Positions 6,296 to 15,532 of a stretch of 64,000 bases of DNA are shown here, piece by piece. The DNA comes from Roseimicrobium gellanilyticum (lineage in GTDB: Bacteria; Verrucomicrobiota; Verrucomicrobiia; Verrucomicrobiales; Verrucomicrobiaceae), in contig NZ_QNRR01000009.1 of the NCBI RefSeq assembly GCF_003315205.1, forward strand, positions 62,001-126,000, read 5' to 3'. The position numbers were made by a program, and so were the translations under genes. The first letter of the stretch is position 1; the number at the start of each line of letters is the position of its first letter. Under the pieces are notes generated by a model. The model was given only the letters and a program-made list of their open reading frames with translations, did no database searches and was not told the DNA's origin.

Positions 6296-9200
6296 ATGAA
6301 CTTCTCGGACTTCTTCATCAAGCGCCCCATCTTCGCGGGCGTGTTGTCCATCGTCATCTTCCTGGTGGGCGCCATCTCCATGCTGCGCCTGCCGGTCAGT
6401 GAGTATCCCGAAGTGATCCCGCCCACGGTGGTGGTCACCGCAAAATATCCCGGCGCCAATCCCAAGACCATCGCGGAGACCGTCTCCACTCCATTGGAGC
6501 AATCCATCAATGGCGTGGAGAACTCGCTCTACATGTTCTCCCAGGCCACGAGTGATGGCACCATGACGCTGACCATCACCTTTGCCCTGGGCACGGACCC
6601 GGACAAGGCGCAGGTGCAGGTGCAGAACCGTGTGGCCCAGGCGCTGCCGAAGCTGCCGGAGGAAGTCACACGCAACGGCGTGGTCACCGCGAAGAGCTCG
6701 CCGAACCTCACCATGGTGGTGCATCTCTTCTCCCCCGACGGCCGCTATGATGATGTGTATGTGAGCAACTACGCCACGCTGCAGGTGAAGGACGTACTCA
6801 CCCGCCTGCCCGGTGTGGGCCTCGTGCAATCCTGGGGCGCGGGTGAGTATGCCATGCGTGTGTGGCTGGACCCGAACAAGCTCGCCTCACGCAATCTCAC
6901 CACGGGCGATGTGATTGCGGCCATCCGCGAGCAGAACGTACAGGTGGCCTCCGGCGCCGTGGGCAAGCAGCCGAATGCGAACGGCGCGGACACGGAACTG
7001 CTCATCAACACCAAGGGCCGCCTCGTGAATGAAGACGAGTTCGGCGAGATCATTGTGAAGATTGGCGCGCGCGGTGAGCGCACCCTGCTGCGCGACATCG
7101 CCCGCATCCAGCTCGGGGCGAATGAATATGCGCTGCGCTCCCTCCTGGCGAACAAGACCGCCGTGGGCATCGGTGTCTTCCAGCTTCCCGGGTCGAATGC
7201 CATCGAGCTCTCCAACAACGTGCGCAAGACGATGACGGAGCTGAAGAAGGAATTCCCCGAGGGACTCGACTACGCCATCGCCTATGACCCCACGGTGTTT
7301 GTGCGCAGCTCCATCGAGGCGGTGGTGCACACGCTGCTGGAGGCCATCCTGCTCGTGGTGCTGGTGGTGATTCTCTTCCTGCAGACGTGGCGTGCCTCCA
7401 TCATCCCGCTCGCGGCGGTACCTGTGTCCCTCGTGGGTACCTTCGCAGTGATGAGCGCGCTCGGCTTCTCCATCAATGCGCTCTCCCTCTTCGGCCTGGT
7501 ACTGGCCATCGGCATCGTGGTGGATGACGCCATCGTGGTGGTGGAGAATGTGGAGCGCAACATCAGCCTGGGTCACTCGCCCTTTGAAGCGACGAAGATC
7601 GCCATGCGCGAGGTGACGGGTCCCATCGTGGCCACGGCGCTGGTGCTCTCCGCGGTGTTCATTCCCACGGCCTTCATCAGCGGCCTCACCGGACAGTTCT
7701 ACAAGCAGTTCGCACTGACCATTGCCATCTCCACGGTGATCTCCGCGTTCAACTCACTCACGCTCTCGCCCGCCCTGAGCGCGCTCCTGCTGCGCGACCA
7801 CCATGCGCCGAAGGATGCGCTCACGCGTTTCATGGACAAGGCGCTTGGCTGGTTCTTCCGTCCCTTCAACCGCTTCTTCGAATGGGCGTCGAACAAATAT
7901 TCCAACGGGGTCGCGCGTCTCATCCGTGTGAGCGTGGCGGCATTGATTGTGTACGGCGGGTTGCTCTTCTTCACCGGTCATGTGTTCAAGCAGGTGCCCG
8001 CGGGCTTCGTGCCTTCGCAGGACAAGCAGTACCTCGTGGCCTTTGCCCAGCTTCCCGATGCCGCCTCGCTGGAGCGCACGGATGAAGTGATGCGCCGCAT
8101 GGGTGAGATCGTGGCGCAGCATCCCGGCGTGGAAACCTCGCTGGCCTTCCCCGGCCTTTCCATCAATGGCTTCACGAACAGTCCGAACAGCGGGATCATC
8201 TTCCCCATGCTGAAGGACTTCAAGGAACGCAAGGGCAAGCCTGGCATGTCCGGTGAGGAGATCGCGAAGGACTTGCAGGCAAAGTTCAACGAGATCCAGG
8301 ATGCCTTCGTCGCCGTGTTCCCACCGCCGCCGGTGAACGGTCTCGGCACCACGGGTGGTTACAAGCTCTATGTGGAGGACCGCGCCGGTCTCGGTTATGA
8401 CGAGCTCTACAAGGCCACGCAGGATCTCATCACGAAGGCGAACCAGACGCCCGGTCTCGCGGGCATGTTCTCCAGCTTCACCATCAACACGCCGCAACTC
8501 GATGTGGAAGTGGACCGCGCCAAGGCGAAGCAGCAGGGTGTGCCGCTCGCGAATATCTTCGAGGCCATGCAGGTGAACCTGGGCTCGCTGTATGTGAATG
8601 ACTTCAACCGCTTCGGCCGCACCTACCAGGTGATTGCGCAGGCGGATGCCGAGTTCCGCGCCAACGCCGAGGACATCATGCGCCTGAAGACACGCAACGC
8701 CGCCGGTGAGATGGTGCCGCTTGGCTCCCTCGTGAAAGTGGAGGAGACCTATGGTCCCGACCGCGCCATGCGCTACAACGGCTATGCGGCTGCGGACATC
8801 AGCGGTGCTGCTGCTCCCGGCTACAGCTCCGGTCAGGCCGAGGCCATCCTGGAGAAGCTCGCTGCCGAGACCCTACCGAAGGGCATGGTGCTCGACTGGA
8901 CGGACCTCACCTACCAGCGCATCATCGCGGGGAATACCGGGATGTATATCTTCCCGTTGAGCATCCTGCTCGTGTTCCTCGTGCTCGCCGCGCAGTATGA
9001 GAGTTTCCGCCTGCCCTTCGCCGTGCTGCTGATTGTGCCCATGGCCCTGCTCTCCGCCATGCTCGGCGTGTGGCTCACCGCGGGCGATAACAACATCTTC
9101 ACGCAAATCGGTTTGATTGTGCTCATCGGCCTCGCCGCGAAGAACGCCATTCTGATTGTGGAGTTCGCCGTGAAACTTCGTGAAGAAGGCAAGGGCATCG

Positions 9201-9493
9201 TGGAAGCTGCGCTTGAAGCTTCGCGCTTGAGGTTACGTCCCATCTTGATGACCAGTATCGCGTTCATCGCCGGTGTGTTCCCGCTGGTAGTGTCCACCGG
9301 CGCCGGTGCCGAAATGCGCCAGGCGATGGGCGTGGCGGTGTTTGCCGGGATGATTGGCGTGACGATCTTCGGCTTGTTCCTGACACCTATCTTTTATGTG
9401 GTGCTGGAGAAGCTGGGGGTGAAGAAGGCGAAGAGTGAAGCAAAAGACAAAACGCTCACCGAAACTCATCCAGAATCCGTCGTGACCGCCTAA
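6296..9493 (+). CDS. RND multidrug efflux pump, HAE1 family (AcrB/MexB-like)
   Basis: Starting at the ATG at 6296 (an in-frame extension upstream is not protein-like), the 1065-aa product begins MNFSDFFIKRPIFAGVLSIV, the standard start of HAE1 pumps. It has the twelve-helix RND plan with two large periplasmic loops. The proton-relay motif is seen in helix 4 (GIVVDDAIVVVENVERN) and the second-half motif at GLAAKNAILIVEFAVKLREE. It would use the proton gradient to export hydrophobic or amphipathic toxic compounds together with the adaptor at 4446-5750. The end is slightly extended and charged. Length is normal for the family. An outer-membrane partner is not in the cluster. Confidence 0.95.
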   Translation: MNFSDFFIKRPIFAGVLSIVIFLVGAISMLRLPVSEYPEVIPPTVVVTAKYPGANPKTIAETVSTPLEQSINGVENSLYMFSQATSDGTMTLTITFALGTDPDKAQVQVQNRVAQALPKLPEEVTRNGVVTAKSSPNLTMVVHLFSPDGRYDDVYVSNYATLQVKDVLTRLPGVGLVQSWGAGEYAMRVWLDPNKLASRNLTTGDVIAAIREQNVQVASGAVGKQPNANGADTELLINTKGRLVNEDEFGEIIVKIGARGERTLLRDIARIQLGANEYALRSLLANKTAVGIGVFQLPGSNAIELSNNVRKTMTELKKEFPEGLDYAIAYDPTVFVRSSIEAVVHTLLEAILLVVLVVILFLQTWRASIIPLAAVPVSLVGTFAVMSALGFSINALSLFGLVLAIGIVVDDAIVVVENVERNISLGHSPFEATKIAMREVTGPIVATALVLSAVFIPTAFISGLTGQFYKQFALTIAISTVISAFNSLTLSPALSALLLRDHHAPKDALTRFMDKALGWFFRPFNRFFEWASNKYSNGVARLIRVSVAALIVYGGLLFFTGHVFKQVPAGFVPSQDKQYLVAFAQLPDAASLERTDEVMRRMGEIVAQHPGVETSLAFPGLSINGFTNSPNSGIIFPMLKDFKERKGKPGMSGEEIAKDLQAKFNEIQDAFVAVFPPPPVNGLGTTGGYKLYVEDRAGLGYDELYKATQDLITKANQTPGLAGMFSSFTINTPQLDVEVDRAKAKQQGVPLANIFEAMQVNLGSLYVNDFNRFGRTYQVIAQADAEFRANAEDIMRLKTRNAAGEMVPLGSLVKVEETYGPDRAMRYNGYAAADISGAAAPGYSSGQAEAILEKLAAETLPKGMVLDWTDLTYQRIIAGNTGMYIFPLSILLVFLVLAAQYESFRLPFAVLLIVPMALLSAMLGVWLTAGDNNIFTQIGLIVLIGLAAKNAILIVEFAVKLREEGKGIVEAALEASRLRLRPILMTSIAFIAGVFPLVVSTGAGAEMRQAMGVAVFAGMIGVTIFGLFLTPIFYVVLEKLGVKKAKSEAKDKTLTETHPESVVTA

Positions 9494-9511
9494 GTGATTG
9501 ATGTGGGTCTG

Positions 9512-9694
9512 TGAGGCGCGGCCTCAACCAAAGTAGCTTCGACTTCAGTCGAACGAGCACTCACCACTCGCTGCACCACACAACAGCTTCCCAGTAGTCC
9601 CACTCACAAGTGCATTTCACCCCTGCCTCGTTAAAGCGAGTCAGGGGTGATTTCATTCGACTGAAGTCGAAGCTACTTTGAGAGCCGCGCCTCA
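9512..9694. repeat. Inverted-repeat element with nested hairpin (MITE/REP-like)
   Basis: The left arm (9512-9554) and right arm (9656-9694) share TGAGGCGCGGC and then AAAGTAGCTTCGACTTCAG-TCGAA in opposite orientation, with small differences between the blocks. Inside is a second hairpin at 9617-9650. The right arm overlaps the last codons and stop of the FAD oxidoreductase gene, so insertion set or altered that protein's C-terminus. Confidence 0.7.
9617..9650. terminator. Hairpin between convergent efflux and oxidoreductase genes
   Basis: TCACCCCTGCCTCG (9617-9630) pairs with CGAGTCAGGGGTGA (9637-9650) with one mismatch and a 6-nt loop. A T-rich stretch follows on the plus strand. It may terminate the efflux operon; the T-run is weak. 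Confidence 0.45.
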
Positions 9695-11991
9695 ATCCTA
9701 TCCAGCACCCGATTGTTATCCGCATCAAATGGCATCGCATCTTCGAGGTTCTTCACGCGATCGCCATCCTCATCTCCATCCGGCTTCAACCACGTGCCCT
9801 TCTCAGGCAGCCACTCGCCGCGCTGTAACAGCACCCGCCACAGAAACTGCGCCGCCTCACCACGCAACAGAGGCTGATTGGTGCGGCCACCTTCCAGCAA
9901 GCCCTTCGCCACCGGTAATCCCAGCCGCGTGAGCCACGCGTGCAGCGTGTTCCAATTCGCCACGCCGTCCGGATTGAACTGCGGCGCAGTGGGCTGGAAA
10001 TCTCCCCACGCGATCATCGCCTCGATGGCCCTGCGGTCTGCATCATCCGCGAATACATCCTGATACAGCGGCTTGGCGTTCTCATTCACCCGCGGCCACT
10101 CCTTGGCCTCGGGCAACGCACGGCACACACGCACGATCAGCCTCGCCAGCTCACGACGCGTCACGGGTTTCTCCGGTTCAAAGAACAGATTCGTCCCCTC
10201 CGGCTGCCAGATACCGCGCACGGCGAGCATGTTCGCCGCTTCGAAATACGCTGCATCCGGCGCGAGGTCATGCCACGGCCAGAGCAACAAGCCCGGTCCA
10301 TCGCAGCCACGCACGAGCTTGAGTTGCAGTTCACGCACCTTGGACATGTCGCCGGCAATCTCACGCGGCTCCACGCCATCGCGCAGGCACATCCATGCGA
10401 GCGTCGCGCCTGCTTGACCCGCATGCATCATCTGTCCATGCAATCGCAAGGCCGACTGCACCACGCTGCTCACGCCGATGTTCTTCCCTGCACCGATGAG
10501 CCCCTTCATCTCCACCGGCACGAGTCCACGCAATGGGAACACCGCGCGATCCGTGTCCGTGTGCCAGCCGCGTGAAGGCGTGTGCACATTCTGCCAGGGA
10601 CCGTTGCGATCCTCCGTGAGGAACCTTCGCCGCGTGGGATGGAAGTCGATGTTGAACTGAAAACCGAACACGGAGTCCGTCGGCATCGCCTTCGCCCACG
10701 CGGGCTGCCTTCCCTCTGCGCGGATGTCCTGCTCACGCACCATGTAGAGCGCTTCCAGACGCAGGCCCTCGCGCACATAGGGCTTCGGCGGCAGGCGGTC
10801 TGCCGTGCCGAACTCTTCTGTAAGCGCCATGTAGCGGAAGGACTGTGGGAAGTCTCCCACGCGATCATGCACTACTGTCTGCAAGTGATACAGCATGCCC
10901 AGCGCGTGCTCCTTGATATCCGCGAACACGATGGCGCGCTGGCGTGGCGTGAGGTTCACGAAGTTCTTCTTCGAGGCCCCCGGCTCATCCTTCTCCAGCG
11001 CGTCCACCAGCCGCTGCGGCAGCTGGCAGAGTGGATAGTCCTGCGTGGGATAGTTCAGAAAGGTCGCCTCTGTGCCCGGAGCAAAGCCATTGTGCCAGCG
11101 GTCCACGAGGCGGCGATGCGTGTACGGACTGTTCCCACTGGAGGAGTACATGCCCGTGCTCATGTCACTCTCCACCCACGGCGGAATGCGGTCCAGCGCG
11201 GCGAAGGAACGCGGGTCATAACTCGCCGGCTTCGGGATGGTCGCATCCTTGCCGCCCGTCTCACGCAGCACAAGGCACCACGAGATGGGATTCATCTCCT
11301 GGGCGCCCACGGCATCATCGAACGACTCCGGCGCACTCGGCTCGCCGAAGCGCGAACGCAAGTCCGGCCCCGCGCCATACTTCGCGCCACTGAGACGAAT
11401 CACATCGCCCCAGTCGCTGGCATCCATGGTCATCTTTGCCTGCACGGTCAGCCGCTCTGCACCGCTCGTGGTGCGCTCGAACTCGACACTCATCACGCGC
11501 CCCTTCTCCACCATCACGTTCAGCGGCTGCCATCCGCGCTCGATGCGCAAGGCACCGCTCTTCACGTGCGGTTCCACCAGCTCCTCAAAAATCTTCGCCG
11601 CTGCCGCTGGCTCGATGGTTTCCGTGCCGCAGAACGCATTGCCTGGGCTGGCGAGGCCGTACTTGGCCGAGTTGTGCGCCCGGATGCGCTGCACCACTTC
11701 GGAGAAGAGGCCACTGCGGGGGAAGTTCGCATGGCGGCCCTTCACGAGTGTCCACTCGTCCAGGCAGCCCACCCCCTCCGCGCTGAACTCGCCACCGAGC
11801 CAGTCGATGTCATTCACCAGCACGATGCGCTTCACGCCGAGTCGCGCTGCCTGCACGGCTGCGGCACACGCGGATTCATTCCCGCCGACGATGAGGAGGT
11901 CGGCTTCGATGTTCAGAGTGGCAGCGCTCGTTTGTGCGGGAAGCATCGACCAGCACACAAAGACGGTTAGCAATAGAACAAGGGATCTCAT
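9673..11991 (-). CDS. Secreted FAD-dependent oxidoreductase with SLH-like C-terminus
   Basis: From the ATG at 11991 the 772-aa protein starts with a signal peptide (MRSLVLLLTVFVCWSM, cleaved after ASA-like residues). An FAD_oxidored-type Rossmann motif follows (DLLIVGGNESACAAAVQAAR). The middle matches the large family of secreted FAD-dependent dehydrogenases common in Planctomycetes and Verrucomicrobia, whose substrates are unknown, probably sugars. Residues about 620-735 look like two SLH-like repeats (ELARLIVRVCRAL, VFADDADRRAIEAMIAWG). The end has Asp-rich calcium-type loops (DGDEDGD, FDADNN). An in-frame upstream start at 12045 lies inside a repeat and lacks a signal-like beginning, so I reject it. 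Confidence 0.85.
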   Translation of the reverse strand: MRSLVLLLTVFVCWSMLPAQTSAATLNIEADLLIVGGNESACAAAVQAARLGVKRIVLVNDIDWLGGEFSAEGVGCLDEWTLVKGRHANFPRSGLFSEVVQRIRAHNSAKYGLASPGNAFCGTETIEPAAAAKIFEELVEPHVKSGALRIERGWQPLNVMVEKGRVMSVEFERTTSGAERLTVQAKMTMDASDWGDVIRLSGAKYGAGPDLRSRFGEPSAPESFDDAVGAQEMNPISWCLVLRETGGKDATIPKPASYDPRSFAALDRIPPWVESDMSTGMYSSSGNSPYTHRRLVDRWHNGFAPGTEATFLNYPTQDYPLCQLPQRLVDALEKDEPGASKKNFVNLTPRQRAIVFADIKEHALGMLYHLQTVVHDRVGDFPQSFRYMALTEEFGTADRLPPKPYVREGLRLEALYMVREQDIRAEGRQPAWAKAMPTDSVFGFQFNIDFHPTRRRFLTEDRNGPWQNVHTPSRGWHTDTDRAVFPLRGLVPVEMKGLIGAGKNIGVSSVVQSALRLHGQMMHAGQAGATLAWMCLRDGVEPREIAGDMSKVRELQLKLVRGCDGPGLLLWPWHDLAPDAAYFEAANMLAVRGIWQPEGTNLFFEPEKPVTRRELARLIVRVCRALPEAKEWPRVNENAKPLYQDVFADDADRRAIEAMIAWGDFQPTAPQFNPDGVANWNTLHAWLTRLGLPVAKGLLEGGRTNQPLLRGEAAQFLWRVLLQRGEWLPEKGTWLKPDGDEDGDRVKNLEDAMPFDADNNRVLDRIEARLSK

Positions 11992-12044
11992 GATGTTGAA
12001 GGGGGCGCTAGAGTACGCGTCGGTGTGAAGTGCTTTTGCGCTCA

Positions 12045-12166
12045 TGGTGGTCCGCCCACTCCGTTGTGCGTTCAGAGCGTGACACCGCTCCGGGCGTCAC
12101 CCCATTGGGAAGGCAATAGACCATGGAGGTATTTCACCCACCGCACACGGAGTGGGCGGACCACCA
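12045..12166. repeat. MITE-like element, family A copy 1
   Basis: The left terminal repeat TGGTGGTCCGCCCACTCCGT (12045-12064, continuing TGTGCG to 12070) is matched in reverse by 12142-12166 with a single 1-base gap over about 25 bp. The same element recurs at 59241-59380. It sits between two divergent genes and contains no open frame of its own. Confidence 0.8.
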
Positions 12167-12239
12167 TGCTTCCGCTCCCTTGACACCCACTCATCCCGTG
12201 AGATTTCTCCACTGCTGGTTCTGCATGCCAGTCCGCTCC

Positions 12240-13838
12240 ATGTCTGCGAAGTCTCCTCCATTCCGGTTTGCGATCGCACTTCTGCTTCCGCTGTTATTGG
12301 GCGTCTCATCCTGCCGCACCACTGCTGTGCTCGACCCTGGCGGTTCACGCTCTATAGGGACCAGCGGGGCTCCCGGCTCCCTAGCCCTTGCGCAATCGGC
12401 TTACACGCAGCTCGCCGCAAACCCGACAAATACCAGCGCCTCCAAGACCTACCACCACGCCCTCGCCGATCTCGTGAAGTGGTACGATGCGCTTCCAGTC
12501 GATCAACGCACCGCCGCATGCCGCGCCGCAGGCATCACAGTGGAACAAGACACTACTGACGAATCCGGCCTGCATCGCTACCTGCTCCCCTCAGATGTGC
12601 CCCGTGACCTGCTAACACATTGTCAGGGGCGCACCGGCATCGGTGTTCCCGTGGTCGCATGGCGTCCCACCGATGGCTCCGGCAAGCTCGACAACCTCCG
12701 GCCACCGGAAGGCATCTTCACACCCATGACTGCGGTACTCGACCGCAAGAGCACCAACCACGGCGACCAATGGACCCTGCGTTTCCTCTGGCCCATTGAG
12801 CGCAAGACCATCTCCTTCTCCAATCGCACCGAGCCTCTCGCCGCCGACTTCAGCGCGCCCATCGCGGTGCTCATCCAACACGCGGAGGAGCTGCGCAAAA
12901 GCGGCTTCCGCGGCATGCTGAATCCCACCACGGACCGTGTACGCCGGGAGAAGTTGTATCTCCTCCAGCCTTACGACCCACGGAAGATTCCGCTCATCAT
13001 GGTGCATGGGCTGCAGTCCACGCCGGTGGCCTTCACCAATCTCATGAATGATTTGCTCGCGGATCCGGTGATTCGTTCACGCTATCAAGTCTGGCACTAT
13101 CACTACCCCACCGGCACACCCGTGATGTGGAATGCCATGGTCTTCCGCCGCACGCTGAGTAGCACGCTGCGCATGATCGATCCGGAAGGGGACGACTATG
13201 CGACGAACCACCTCTTCGTCATCGGTCACAGCATGGGCGGCGTCCTCACCCATACGCTGGTCTCTGACTCAGGGTACAAACTGTGGGACGGCGTGGTGAA
13301 GGTGCGGCCGGACAAGCTCCATGCACCGCCCATCAGCCAGCAGACACTGGAGGACCTGTTCCTCTTCCGACACGACCCACGTGTGAGGCGAGTCATCTTC
13401 ATCTCCGTGCCGCACCGTGGCAGCGCGATTGCGGACAACTGGATTGGCGACTTCGGGCAATACCTCTACCGGGCAGATCCGAAGCTGAATGAAACACTCG
13501 GCCCACTCCTGGAAAACCATCGAGATGTGATCGCACCCTTCCTTGTGGGCCTCGCCCAGGCTGGCAAAATCAGCTCCATCCGCACCTTATCCGCGAAGAG
13601 TCCGTCACTCATGGCGCTCTCCACCCTGCCACCCCGGGTTCCGTTTCACAGCATCATCGGACAGAAAAAGGATGGGCCAAAAGAAACGGGCAGCGATGGT
13701 GTGGTGCCGTATGCCAGCAGTCACCTTGAGGGTGCCGAGTCCGAGCTCATCGTGAAGCATGGGCACGGTTCGTTTCGGAGTCCCGATGCAGTGACGGAGA
13801 TTAAACGCATCCTGCGGCTGCACGTGGGTACGAAGTGA
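12240..13838 (+). CDS. Lipoprotein alpha/beta hydrolase (lipase/esterase-like)
   Basis: I start this 532-aa protein at 12240, where MSAKSPPFRF begins a lipoprotein signal peptide ending in the lipobox GVSSC; 12225 is a possible alternative. An alpha/beta-hydrolase core starts near residue 255 with PLIMVHGLQSTP (oxyanion region) and has the nucleophile elbow VIGHSMGGVLTHT. A late Asp/His pair is plausible (GSDGVVPYAS and HGHGSF). It would be attached to a membrane facing the periplasm and hydrolyse an ester or amide. About 230 residues before the core are of unknown function. The family is like PGAP1/DUF676-type hydrolases. It is single; the next gene is convergent. Confidence 0.82.
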   Translation: MSAKSPPFRFAIALLLPLLLGVSSCRTTAVLDPGGSRSIGTSGAPGSLALAQSAYTQLAANPTNTSASKTYHHALADLVKWYDALPVDQRTAACRAAGITVEQDTTDESGLHRYLLPSDVPRDLLTHCQGRTGIGVPVVAWRPTDGSGKLDNLRPPEGIFTPMTAVLDRKSTNHGDQWTLRFLWPIERKTISFSNRTEPLAADFSAPIAVLIQHAEELRKSGFRGMLNPTTDRVRREKLYLLQPYDPRKIPLIMVHGLQSTPVAFTNLMNDLLADPVIRSRYQVWHYHYPTGTPVMWNAMVFRRTLSSTLRMIDPEGDDYATNHLFVIGHSMGGVLTHTLVSDSGYKLWDGVVKVRPDKLHAPPISQQTLEDLFLFRHDPRVRRVIFISVPHRGSAIADNWIGDFGQYLYRADPKLNETLGPLLENHRDVIAPFLVGLAQAGKISSIRTLSAKSPSLMALSTLPPRVPFHSIIGQKKDGPKETGSDGVVPYASSHLEGAESELIVKHGHGSFRSPDAVTEIKRILRLHVGTK

Positions 13839-13865
13839 TTCTCAGTGTTTGGGCCATGCCCCCTG

Positions 13866-13959
13866 ACCGCGACCAGCGGTCGCAGCCACAGCATGACCTT
13901 GTCTGAATTCGCGTCACAAGAAGCACGGGGCTTCTGTGGCTGCGACCGCTGGTCGCGGT
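13866..13959. repeat. Perfect 26-bp inverted repeat between convergent genes
   Basis: ACCGCGACCAGCGGTCGCAG plus CCACAG (13866-13891) is exactly mirrored at 13934-13959 with a 42-nt loop. Each arm also contains its own short palindrome. It lies between the stops of convergent genes and could serve as a bidirectional terminator or be a REP/MITE element. Confidence 0.75.
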
Positions 13960-13991
13960 TGGCTGAACCCACCGCTACCCATGTTCCTGCT

Positions 13992-14690
13992 TCACACCAC
14001 CCGCCACTCTCCCTCTGCCAACTCCCCCAAGTCATACTCTCCAAAGTTCACACGATGCAGCTTCTCCACATGCCATCCCTGACTCGCGAACATGCGCCTC
14101 ACCTGATGGTACCTGCCTTCCGTGAGCGTGACTCGCGCAGTGCGCTCACTCACGATCTCCAGCTTCGCCGGCAGGCAGGGCGAGTCTTCACTACGCAGCA
14201 TCAGCGTCCCTGAGGCGAACACGTCTACGAGACCTGCCTCCAGCGGCTTGTCCACCTCCGCCACGTATACCTTCTCCACCACGGACTTCGGCGAAGTCCA
14301 GCGCTGCACCAGTTCACCGCGATCCGTGATCAGCAGCAATCCGCTCGTGTCCTTATCCAGTCGTCCCACACTCGTCACCGGTGGATTGCGTTTCGTCCAG
14401 CGCTCCGGCACCAGCTTGTAGATCGTCTCACCCTCCCCTGCGGCATGCGTGCACACATAGCCCACCGGCTTGTGCAGCATCACCAGCAGCCCATCCGGCG
14501 CCTCCAGTGGCTCCCCTTCCACGCGCACCTCTGCCACATCCTGCGGCGCGATCTTCTGCCCCTCATCCTCCAGCGCTTCACCACGCAGCGTCACCAGCCC
14601 TGCATCAATCAGCTCACGCACCTCCCGCCGGCTGCCGTGGCCGAGGGAAGACAGAAGCTGATCGAGGCGGCGCGGTTTGCTCTGATTCAT
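13992..14690 (-). CDS. RsuA-family rRNA pseudouridine synthase
   Basis: The 232-aa protein has an N-terminal S4 RNA-binding domain (RRLDQLLSSLGHGSRREVRE) and the pseudouridine synthase core with the catalytic Asp motif GRLDKDTSGLLLITDRG. The motifs LHKPVGYVCT and EGRYHQVRRMF are also standard. It would modify one uridine of 16S or 23S rRNA; on length and sequence it fits RsuA/RluE/RluF type rather than RluB, but the exact target cannot be told. It is a single gene with a short intergenic region to the divergent membrane-protein gene. Confidence 0.9.
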   Translation of the reverse strand: MNQSKPRRLDQLLSSLGHGSRREVRELIDAGLVTLRGEALEDEGQKIAPQDVAEVRVEGEPLEAPDGLLVMLHKPVGYVCTHAAGEGETIYKLVPERWTKRNPPVTSVGRLDKDTSGLLLITDRGELVQRWTSPKSVVEKVYVAEVDKPLEAGLVDVFASGTLMLRSEDSPCLPAKLEIVSERTARVTLTEGRYHQVRRMFASQGWHVEKLHRVNFGEYDLGELAEGEWRVV

Positions 14691-14729
14691 GAAGATCGCT
14701 GAAGAGATGGATGCTATGATTCTCGCACC

Positions 14730-15530
14730 GTGACCGCATCGGAAACACCGTCAAAGCCAACTTTGACCATTCCTCAATTTGCCATGCTCCTGTCGATGGC
14801 GTTTGCGGGCCTCATGACCCTCGTCGTGTGCGGAGCAATCACACTCTATTTTGGGAAGGAGCTTAGCCACTTCGAGCAACATCCTCCCAGGGACCTGGCC
14901 GTGCTTGAGCGTTTCATGAAACTTCCCGCGGAGGACAGTCCGGAGCGTACAAGAGTTCTCAAGCTCCAGAAGGACTACGGACAGATGGTGAAATTCCGCC
15001 GCGGAACGCTGTGGGGCGGGATGGTCAGCGGCACCCTTGTGTCCGCGACGGGGGCGTTTCTCCTATGCTCCCTTCGCACACAGAAGGGACGGCAAAAGTT
15101 CCTGGAGAACCGCAAGACAAACGTGCGTGAACGTGCTCACGCAGTTACGCGAGAGGACAAGCAATCCAAAGGAACACGCCTGTGCTTCTTTGCAGCCTCG
15201 GCCATCACGATGTGGATATGCATCGACCTGATGATCCACTTCCGGACCGAGCTCATGCGCGTGCACGACCACTCTCCGTACGATCGGGCCACACTTGAGT
15301 TCTACATGCTGCCCACCGTTCCCGGATCCCCGGATGAAATCACCGCGCACAGGCTCGCTGAGGACTACGAGCGGATGGGGACTCTCTACGAGCCTCTGTT
15401 GAGAGGGACTGTTATCGCGTGCCTTATTCCCATCCTCGCCTGCGTGCTCATCATGCTCTGGCAGCTGATGTGGCTGTGGCCACGCAAAGCGCAACCACAG
15501 CCACAAATAGAAAGAACACCTGCTGCCTAG
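14730..15530 (+). CDS. Hypothetical membrane protein with internal duplication
   Basis: This 266-aa protein (GTG start) has four predicted membrane helices arranged as two similar halves. Half 1 (about residues 13-115) has a helix, then GKELSHFEQHPPRDLAVLERFMKLP, a conserved DY-M turn and a second helix. Half 2 (about 148-250) has the same order: helix, RTELMRVHDHSPYDRATLEFYMLP, EDYERM, LLRGT and a helix. A charged linker joins the halves. I do not recognise the family. The soluble parts between the helices would face the same side in each half. It is 40 nt from the divergent rRNA-modification gene and convergent with the oxidoreductase gene 2 nt away. Confidence 0.72.
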   Translation: MTASETPSKPTLTIPQFAMLLSMAFAGLMTLVVCGAITLYFGKELSHFEQHPPRDLAVLERFMKLPAEDSPERTRVLKLQKDYGQMVKFRRGTLWGGMVSGTLVSATGAFLLCSLRTQKGRQKFLENRKTNVRERAHAVTREDKQSKGTRLCFFAASAITMWICIDLMIHFRTELMRVHDHSPYDRATLEFYMLPTVPGSPDEITAHRLAEDYERMGTLYEPLLRGTVIACLIPILACVLIMLWQLMWLWPRKAQPQPQIERTPAA

Positions 15531-15532
15531 GC

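Noticed and set aside
10582-11970. 462-aa frame on the plus strand
   Set aside because: Shadow of the FAD oxidoreductase, rich in His/Arg/Leu, no recognisable domain.
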